Source: Cellulosimicrobium cellulans
GTDB lineage: Bacteria; Actinomycetota; Actinomycetes; Actinomycetales; Cellulomonadaceae
Assembly (NCBI RefSeq): GCF_016907755.1
Contig: NZ_JAFBCN010000001.1
Coordinates: forward strand, 4,588,001-4,652,000
DNA: 64,000 nucleotides
Reading direction: 5' to 3'
Positions 59,048-64,000 of this stretch are shown here, piece after piece. Under the pieces are notes generated by a model that ran no database searches, was not told the DNA's origin, and worked only from the letters and a program-made list of their open reading frames with translations. Each line of letters opens with the position of its first letter. The stretch's first letter is position 1. The translations under genes and the position numbers were made by a program.

Positions 59048-60058
59048 GTGACCGTCCTGCCGCGCACGGGCCCCGGGCCCACCGAGCACGCGGTCGGCGA
59101 CCCTCCGGGCGCGGTCGCGCACCACGTGGTCGGCGAGCCGCTCGTCCGGCGCCTCCGGTCGGAGCGTCCCCTCGACCTGCACCTCACGCTCGCCCGGCTC
59201 TCCCGGGGGCCGTACGACCCGACGTTCCGCCGCATGCCGTCCGGGGACGTCTGGCGCACGACGCGGATGCCTGCCGGCCCCGCGACCTGCCGCCTCGCCC
59301 AGACGGGGCCGCGCGACGTCGTCGGGCACGCGTGGGGACCCGGCGCCCAGGAGGCGCTCGACGCCCTCCCCCACCTGCTGGGCGAGCACGACGACGACAC
59401 CGGCTTCGTCCCGCCCGCGCCCCTGCGCGACGCGCACCGTCGCAGCACCGGGCTGCGCATCCCCCGCACCGGTCGCGTGCTGGAGGCGCTCGTCCCCGCG
59501 ATCCTCGAGCAGCGCGTCCAGACGGTCGCCGCGTGGCGGTCGTGGGGCTGGCTCCTGCGCCGGTACGGGGAGCGCGCACCCGGTCCCGCGGGCGACGCCG
59601 GGATGCTCGTCGTGCCCGACGCCGCCACGTGGGCACGCGTCCCGTCGTGGGACTGGCACCGGGCGAACGTCGACCCGGGTCGCGCGCGGACGGTCGTCGC
59701 GGCGGCACGCGTCGCCCGCCGGCTCGAGGAGTGCGGCGCGCTGCTCGACGCCCAGGGGGCGGTCGCCGCCCACGCCCGGCTCCAGGCGGTCCCGGGCGTG
59801 GGCGTGTGGACCGCGGCCGAGGTGGCGCAGCGCGCGCTCGGCGACGCCGACGCCGTGTCGGTAGGCGACTACCACCTCGCCAAGGCGGTCGGCTGGGCGC
59901 TCGTCGGCGAGCGCGTCGACGACGACCGCATGCTCGAGCTCCTCGCGCCGTACTCCCCGCACCGCTACCGCGTGGTCCGGCTCCTGGAGCTCTCCGGCAG
60001 GGCGCAGGCCCCGCGGCGCGGCCCACGCCTCTCGATCCAGGACCACCGCGCGAACTGA
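59048..60058 (+). CDS. DNA-3-methyladenine glycosylase II family (AlkA-like)
   Basis: The product is 336 residues from a GTG start. The C-terminal HhH-GPD domain has the helix-hairpin-helix LQAVPGVGVWTAAEVAQRALG and catalytic Asp274 in VGDYHLAK. LEALVPAILEQRVQTVAAWRSWGWLLRRYG opens the domain near residue 155. The N-terminal part lacks the clear AlkA_N strands, so the family is AlkA-like and not strict AlkA. It removes alkylated bases, starting base-excision repair. The stop lies 17 bases before a perfect palindrome. Confidence 0.88.
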   Translation: MTVLPRTGPGPTEHAVGDPPGAVAHHVVGEPLVRRLRSERPLDLHLTLARLSRGPYDPTFRRMPSGDVWRTTRMPAGPATCRLAQTGPRDVVGHAWGPGAQEALDALPHLLGEHDDDTGFVPPAPLRDAHRRSTGLRIPRTGRVLEALVPAILEQRVQTVAAWRSWGWLLRRYGERAPGPAGDAGMLVVPDAATWARVPSWDWHRANVDPGRARTVVAAARVARRLEECGALLDAQGAVAAHARLQAVPGVGVWTAAEVAQRALGDADAVSVGDYHLAKAVGWALVGERVDDDRMLELLAPYSPHRYRVVRLLELSGRAQAPRRGPRLSIQDHRAN

Positions 60059-60075
60059 CGGCGCACGCGCCCCGC

Positions 60076-60132
60076 TGAGTGCATGAATTAGTCGCCGGAA
60101 CGGCACGTTCCGGCGACTAATTCATGCACTCA
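60076..60132. terminator. Perfect 27-bp inverted repeat between convergent genes
   Basis: Arms 60076-60102 and 60106-60132 are fully complementary over 27 bases with a GCA loop. It starts 17 bases after the glycosylase stop and ends 3 bases before the stop of the convergent peptide gene, so it should terminate both. The arm has AT-rich GCATGAATTA, unlike its surroundings, and a GCATGAATT fragment recurs at about 63875. Confidence 0.85.
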
Positions 60133-60135
60133 CAG

Positions 60136-60315
60136 TTACTCGGGGAGCGCGCACACCCCGTCGACGCAGGCCGCGGCGTCGTCCGCGCCCACGAGCGTGA
60201 GCGCGGGTGCGGTCTCGCGGTGCGGGGCGGCCGCGTCCGCGGCGCTCACGCTCATGAGCGTGGTGCGGCGCGGGTTCGCGATGGAGTGGTAGAGGTTCGT
60301 CGTGGTGTCGGTCAT
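60136..60315 (-). CDS. Small peptide with a C-terminal Cys pair
   Basis: The product is 59 residues. It starts MTDTTTNLYHSIANPRRTTL and ends AACVDGVCALPE, with two cysteines four residues apart. A good AGGAGG-type site (GGAGGCCCC) precedes the ATG at 60315, and the gene is flanked by a perfect terminator hairpin. There is no signal peptide. It lies about 155 bases downstream of a FrnE/DsbA-type gene on the same strand. The peptide could be a thiol-redox substrate, a metal-binding peptide or a modified-peptide precursor. No modification enzyme is nearby. I do not recognise a family. Confidence 0.7.
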   Translation of the reverse strand: MTDTTTNLYHSIANPRRTTLMSVSAADAAAPHRETAPALTLVGADDAAACVDGVCALPE

Positions 60316-60471
60316 CTGGGGCCTCCTCGTGGGATCACGGGCGCCGGTGCACGTGTGGAGCCGGCGTCGGTGCGGGCTGCGTCCCAGTCTCGGTGATACC
60401 GAGTCGCAGGTCCACCGCACCGGGGTGTGAGATACGTCGCTCTCCGTACCTCGTCTCGCAGATCGGACAGG

Positions 60472-61170
60472 TCAGGCGGCGTCGCGCTCCGCGACGGCCT
60501 GCTGCAGCACCTGGACGAAGACCGCCGGGTCCTGCGCCCCCGAGACGCCGTACCGGCCGTCGACGACGAAGAACGGCACCCCGTTGATCCCGTAGGCACG
60601 TGCCTGGTCGATGTCCGCCTGGACGTCCTCGGCGTAGCGGCCGTCCTCGAGCGCGGCGACGACCTCGGCGCGGTCGAGCCCGACCTCCGCCGCGAGGTCC
60701 GCGAGCTCCTGGACACGGCCCACGTGGCGGCCCTCCTCGAAGTACGCCTTGAGGAGGCGCTCCTTCATCTCGACCTGCTTGCCGTGCGCCTTCGCGTGGT
60801 GCAGCAGCTCGTGGGCGGTGAGCGTCTTGGTGTGCTGGAGCGCGTCGAAGTCGTAGGCCAGGCCCTCGGCCGCGGCGAGCTGCGTCATCTGCCCGAGCAT
60901 CTGCTCGACCTGCGCGCGGGGCATGCCCTTGTGCCCCGCGAGGAAGTCCACCTCGGTGCCGTCGAAGTCGACGGGAGTGTCCGGCGCCAGCTCGAACGAG
61001 TGGTACTCGATGTCGACCTGCGGGCCGTCACCGGCCTCGGCGAGCCGGCCGAGCGCCGTCTCGAGACGTCGCTTGCCGACGTAGCACCAGGGGCACGCGA
61101 CGTCGGACCAGATGTCGATCTTCACCGTGGGAGCCGACGCGTCCGTCGCGACGGGGCTGTTCGTGGTCAT
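60472..61170 (-). CDS. DsbA family oxidoreductase (FrnE-like)
   Basis: The product is 232 residues. The thioredoxin-fold active site is CPWC in IWSDVACPWCYVGKRRLE, near residue 26. The helical insert carries LAYDFDALQHTKTLTAHELLHHAKAHG, and the cis-Pro region GINGVPFFVVDGRYGVSGAQ follows. This matches FrnE-type DsbA proteins, which are cytoplasmic and tied to oxidative stress. There is no signal peptide. The next gene downstream encodes a small Cys-pair peptide, which may be a substrate. Confidence 0.92.
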   Translation of the reverse strand: MTTNSPVATDASAPTVKIDIWSDVACPWCYVGKRRLETALGRLAEAGDGPQVDIEYHSFELAPDTPVDFDGTEVDFLAGHKGMPRAQVEQMLGQMTQLAAAEGLAYDFDALQHTKTLTAHELLHHAKAHGKQVEMKERLLKAYFEEGRHVGRVQELADLAAEVGLDRAEVVAALEDGRYAEDVQADIDQARAYGINGVPFFVVDGRYGVSGAQDPAVFVQVLQQAVAERDAA

Positions 61171-61220
61171 GTGACCGTGCAACCGCCTGGACGACCGCAC
61201 GATTCCCTCGCGGGCCGACG

Positions 61221-61847
61221 TCAGGGCGTGACGTTCGCCGCACGGTAGAGGTCCTGCAGCACCATGATCTCCGCGCCGTGATGGATCAGCTCGCGGTTCA
61301 TGTGCGCGACGAGGTGGACGAACGGCGCCTGCGCGTCGATCTCCGTCGCCTGGCTCAGCCCGACCGTGAACGCCCCCTCGTCCGGCAGCGCGTCCACCCC
61401 GGCCCGCCACCGGTCCACCTCGCGCCGCAACCCCGCGACCGCCGGTCCGACCTCGCCCGAGAACGTCACGGAGTCGCGGCGGCGCTCGTGCGGCCCGAAC
61501 GTCCACTCCCAGCGCTCGAAGAACGCCTCGGTCAGGTGCGCGACGAGCCACGCGATCGTCCGCGGCTGCGGCGAGTCCGGACCGTCCGGCCACTCCATCA
61601 CCCAGTCGCCGACGCCGAGCGTGCGCGACGTGCGCTCGGTGCCACGGCGCACGACGCGCAGCGCGTCCGGCCCCGGCTCCCACTCGAGCTCGGCCTGGGT
61701 CAGCGTCGCGAGCCGTTCCGCGACCTCGAGCCACGAGAACCCGAGCTGGCCCCGCACGACCGCGAGCGTCGTCGGGACCGTGAGGATCGTCCAGTCGAAC
61801 TCGGGGCTCCCGTACGCGATCTCCCCGTCCGCCGTCTCGTGCACCAT
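61221..61847 (-). CDS. DinB-like metal-binding protein
   Basis: The product is 208 residues. It has the DinB/YfiT four-helix pattern with candidate metal ligands in AWLVAHLTEAFFERWEW and HLVAHMNRELIHHGAEIMVLQDLY. The three-histidine arrangement (one in the second helix, two in the last) is typical. Members include mycothiol- or bacillithiol-dependent S-transferases, so a thiol transferase role is possible in an actinobacterium. It precedes the FrnE gene on the same strand with 50 bases between, perhaps a thiol-stress unit. Confidence 0.85.
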   Translation of the reverse strand: MVHETADGEIAYGSPEFDWTILTVPTTLAVVRGQLGFSWLEVAERLATLTQAELEWEPGPDALRVVRRGTERTSRTLGVGDWVMEWPDGPDSPQPRTIAWLVAHLTEAFFERWEWTFGPHERRRDSVTFSGEVGPAVAGLRREVDRWRAGVDALPDEGAFTVGLSQATEIDAQAPFVHLVAHMNRELIHHGAEIMVLQDLYRAANVTP

Positions 61848-61969
61848 CTCGCTCCCCTCCCCGCGGCGCCGTCGCCGCCCGTCCGTCAGTGTCCGCCCGA
61901 CGCTAGCCGGACCCACCGACGCCTGCGCGCGAGAATGGGATCGACCCGTCCCCGTCCCCCGGAGTCCTC

Positions 61970-62083
61970 GTGCGCGTCCGCCCCCGTACCGTCCTGCTCG
62001 TCGCCACCGGGATCGCCGTCGTCCTGCTCGGCGCCCTCGTCGTGTTCCTCGCGATCAACGGGGTCGACGGCGTCCCCGGCTGA
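61970..62083 (+). CDS. 37-residue single-helix membrane peptide
   Basis: A GTG start at 61970, with a CGGAG site about 5 bases before, opens a 37-codon frame. The product has a basic start (VRVRPR), one hydrophobic helix (TVLLVATGIAVVLLGALVVF) and the tail LAINGVDGVPG. This looks like a genuine small membrane protein: charge and helix fit, and it lies 69 bases before the histidine phosphatase gene. Function is unknown. Confidence 0.6.
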   Translation: MRVRPRTVLLVATGIAVVLLGALVVFLAINGVDGVPG

Positions 62084-62152
62084 CCCGCCCGACGCGCGCT
62101 CCGGGCCCCGCCGGGTGATCCTGCTGGAGGACCCCCGCAGGAAGGCCGACCC

Positions 62153-62800
62153 GTGACCGCGACCGACACCACGCCCGACCCGCAGCTCGTCCTCGTGCGC
62201 CACGGCGAGACGGAGTGGAGCGCGAGCGGTCGGCACACCGGCCGGTCGGACATCCCGCTCACGGTCGCGGGAGAGCAGCAGGCGGTCGCGGCGGGCGTGT
62301 GGCTGCAACGGTGGGCGGACCGCCGGGGACGACGCCCCGCCGTCGTGCTCTCGAGCCCGCGCCAGCGCGCCCGGCGCACCGCGGACCTGGCCGGGTTCCC
62401 CGACGCCGAGACCGACGACGACCTCGCCGAGTGGGACTACGGGCCCGTCGAGGGCCGGACCGCGGTCGCGGTCGGCGAGCAGCTGGGCCACGAGTGGCTG
62501 ATCTTCCGCGACGGCGTGAACGTGCTCGCCGCCGCGAACGGGCACCGTGGCGAGGAGCTCGCCGACGTCGCCGCCCGGGCGGGGCGCGTGCTCGGACGCG
62601 TCGAGCCGGTCCTGCAGGGCGGCGACGACGTCGTCCTGTTCGCGCACGGGCACCTGCTCCGCGTCCTCGCGACCGTGTGGCTCGGGGTCGACCCGGCGCT
62701 GGGCGCGCGGTTCGAGCTCGGCACGGCCGCGATCTGCCTGCTGGGCTACGGGCACGGGCTGCGCACGGTCGAGGGCTGGAACCTCTCGGCACAGGGCTGA
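62153..62800 (+). CDS. Histidine phosphatase family protein
   Basis: The product is 215 residues from a GTG start with an AGGAAGG site. The RHG motif LVRHGETEWSASGRHTG holds the nucleophilic His, and the second His is in VVLFAHGHLLRVLA. SSPRQRARRTADLAG and EWDYGPVEGRT complete the active site. The group includes acid phosphatases and cofactor-independent phosphoglycerate mutase-like enzymes. The substrate is not defined. It is followed at 62857 by a PH-domain membrane protein. Confidence 0.92.
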   Translation: MTATDTTPDPQLVLVRHGETEWSASGRHTGRSDIPLTVAGEQQAVAAGVWLQRWADRRGRRPAVVLSSPRQRARRTADLAGFPDAETDDDLAEWDYGPVEGRTAVAVGEQLGHEWLIFRDGVNVLAAANGHRGEELADVAARAGRVLGRVEPVLQGGDDVVLFAHGHLLRVLATVWLGVDPALGARFELGTAAICLLGYGHGLRTVEGWNLSAQG

Positions 62801-62856
62801 ACCCGGCCGGCCGACCGGCGGGACGACCCTCCCCGTGCGGACCGCGAGGTGGCACG

Positions 62857-63423
62857 ATGCTGCCCATGGGTCTGAGCGAGAAGCACCTCACCGAGGGCGA
62901 GCACGTCGTCATGGAGCTCAAGGAGCACGCGAAGGCCCTGTTCTGGCCGTTCGTGCTGCTCCTCGTCCTCGTCGCGGCGGTCGTCGTGACGGTCGTGCTC
63001 GTCCCGAACGACGTCGTCCGCTGGGTCGTCGCGGGCCTCGCCCTCGTCGCTGCGGTCGTCTGGGTGTTCGTGCCGTGGCTGCGCTGGCGGACCACGGAGT
63101 ACACCGTGACGAACAAGCGCATCGCGATGCGCTCGGGCATCATCACGCGCACCGGGCGGGACATCCCGCTGTACCGGATCAACGACGTGAACTACGAGAA
63201 GGGCCCGATCGACCGGATCTTCGGCTGCGGGACGCTCGTCATCTCCGACGCGACCGACAAGCCGGGCCTGAACCTGCACGACGTCCCCGACGTCGAGAAC
63301 GTGCAGGTCCGCCTGCACGACCTGCTCTTCACGGCCGACGACGGCTCCGACGACGGCGAGTGGCCGCCGAACGAGCCGCCGCGCGGCCCGCGCGCCCCCC
63401 GCATCCCGCGCGCGGAGCGCTGA
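62857..63423 (+). CDS. PH domain (bPH/YdbS-like) membrane protein
   Basis: The product is 188 residues from the ATG at 62857 (GAGGTGG site); ATG at 62866 is possible. Two membrane helices lie at about 27-50 and 54-75. They precede the bPH_2 domain: WRTTEYTVTNKRIAMRSGIITR, DIPLYRINDVNYEKGPIDRIFGCGTLVISDATD. This is the standard actinobacterial pattern for PH-domain proteins of unknown function. The C-terminus is a Pro/Arg-rich tail. A terminator hairpin follows. Confidence 0.9.
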   Translation: MLPMGLSEKHLTEGEHVVMELKEHAKALFWPFVLLLVLVAAVVVTVVLVPNDVVRWVVAGLALVAAVVWVFVPWLRWRTTEYTVTNKRIAMRSGIITRTGRDIPLYRINDVNYEKGPIDRIFGCGTLVISDATDKPGLNLHDVPDVENVQVRLHDLLFTADDGSDDGEWPPNEPPRGPRAPRIPRAER

Positions 63424-63428
63424 CAGCA

Positions 63429-63468
63429 CGGCCCGCCGACTCCCGGGAGGGTGGTCGTCGGCGGGCCG
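63429..63468. terminator. Hairpin between PH-domain and secreted-protein genes
   Basis: CGGCCCGCCGAC (63429-63440) pairs perfectly with 63457-63468 around a 16-base loop. It lies 5 bases after the PH gene stop and 19 bases from the convergent gene stop, so it serves both. Confidence 0.8.
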
Positions 63469-63487
63469 CACGTACTGCCGCGAGAGG

Positions 63488-63790
63488 TCAGAGACCGCCG
63501 TCCGCGGAGACGGAGACGATCGAGCTGACCGACGGCGCGCTCGCGCGCGAGACGCCGCCCTTGGTCGCCCAGGCGCCGTACGCCACCTTGACCTGACCGT
63601 TGGAGACGTACTTCACGACGACGCGCGCCCTCGTGCAGCTGAGGTTCGTGACGCTCGCCGTCGCCCCGTTCATGGTGGGGCCGTTGACGCGGCAGCCGAC
63701 GACCGCGGCGGACGCGGCCGGCGCCGTGACGGCGACGGCTCCGGTCGCGAGAAGACCTGCCACGAGGGCGGCGCTGAGGAACTTCTTCAT
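63488..63790 (-). CDS. Small secreted protein with two cysteines
   Basis: The product is 100 residues. A signal peptide (MKKFLSAALVAGLLATGAVAVTAPAASA) is cleaved near residue 28. The mature part of about 70 residues begins AVVGCRVNGPTMNG and has a second Cys in NLSCTRAR, so one disulfide is likely. VVVKYVSNGQVKVAYGAWATKGGVS suggests a beta-rich fold. I do not recognise the family. The MKKF start has an AGGGAG site. A fairly AT-rich promoter region lies between 63791 and 63870. Confidence 0.8.
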   Translation of the reverse strand: MKKFLSAALVAGLLATGAVAVTAPAASAAVVGCRVNGPTMNGATASVTNLSCTRARVVVKYVSNGQVKVAYGAWATKGGVSRASAPSVSSIVSVSADGGL

Positions 63791-63934
63791 GTCGTGCTCC
63801 CTGCTTGATCGACATTGATACGAGTGAGCGCTCAGCAGGAGCGTAGTGGAGCAGCGCCAGTTTGTCAGCGGCCCGCATGAATTCGCCGCCACGACGCTCC
63901 CTCCGGCGTCGCCGCAGGTGGGACGCGCGCCTGC

Positions 63935-64000
63935 TCAGTCCTCGATGCGCCGCCCGGCGGCGATCTCGGCGCGGGCACGCAGCTCGTCGGACAGCCGGAT
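63935..64000 (-). CDS. C-terminal end of a minus-strand gene (truncated by window)
   Basis: The last 21 codons of a minus-strand frame read IRLSDELRARAEIAAGRRIED and then TGA at 63935-63937. The start lies beyond the window. It could be a CDS end, since the preceding bases hold no other frame, but 21 residues are too few to identify it. Confidence 0.4.
   Translation of the reverse strand: MRLSDELRARAEIAAGRRIED

Overview
The window is about 74% GC, uses GTG starts freely and packs genes with 4-base ATGA/GTGA overlaps. It has PPM phosphatase signalling, ANTAR regulators, actinobacterial narGHJI, a chaplin-like protein with an LAXTG sorting signal, and small DUF4235/DUF6328 proteins. All this points to an actinobacterium, most likely a Micrococcales member near Cellulosimicrobium, Cellulomonas or Isoptericola. 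The genus is inferred from gene content and not proven. No rRNA, tRNA, IS element, prophage or CRISPR array was recognised.

Layout. 1-6 kb: the end of a hybrid kinase, a receiver-GAF-PPM phosphatase, a RibD_C reductase, a small membrane protein and a NarL-type two-component pair. 6-10.6 kb: a thiamine ABC importer (thiB-thiP-thiQ, minus strand) behind a TPP riboswitch. 10.7-14.2 kb: an ABC ATPase with an FtsX-type permease. 14.3-19.6 kb: a DUF4235 protein, an FAD monooxygenase divergent from a TetR regulator, a large membrane protein, and a membrane protein/GntR operon with a clear operator. 19.7-21.3 kb: a HipB/HipA module. 21.3-25.4 kb: three coupled membrane-anchored exported proteins, a DUF1361-like protein and a NarK-type nitrate/nitrite transporter. 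25.4-29.6 kb: a stress/signalling cluster with three ANTAR proteins and a short-chain dehydrogenase.

29.7-46.8 kb is a nitrate-respiration and molybdenum block. It holds moeA, moaC, mobA, a DUF6457 gene, moaD, mogA, narGHJI, then a HTH-TOBE regulator, modA and a fused modB-modC. With narK at 24 kb these genes would import molybdate, finish molybdopterin cofactor, build the membrane nitrate reductase and move nitrate/nitrite. moaA, moaE and moeB are not in the window.

46.8-52.7 kb: an MFS exporter and aldo-keto reductase divergent from a MarR regulator, then a gluconate locus (GntR, gluconokinase, GntP). 52.8-55.5 kb: two low-complexity exported proteins, one chaplin-like with an LATTG sorting signal. 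55.6-64 kb: VIT-type transporter, FKBP isomerase, DedA protein, RNase HI, AlkA-type glycosylase, a 59-residue Cys-pair peptide next to a FrnE/DsbA protein, a DinB-like protein, a 37-residue membrane peptide, a histidine phosphatase, a PH-domain protein and a small secreted protein.

The most unusual signal is a set of intergenic repeats and long palindromes. A 21-bp unit (core GACCAGGGCTCTACCTCG) is tandem at the start of thiP and occurs inverted near 42.5 kb. It is also tandem and in frame inside narG, where it encodes repeated TSADQGS. Other palindromes of about 55-60 bp occur at 3.1, 14.2, 14.7, 46.8, 59.0 and 60.1 kb, some with homologous arms. They look like a dispersed family of imperfect palindromes, mostly between genes but able to enter coding sequence.
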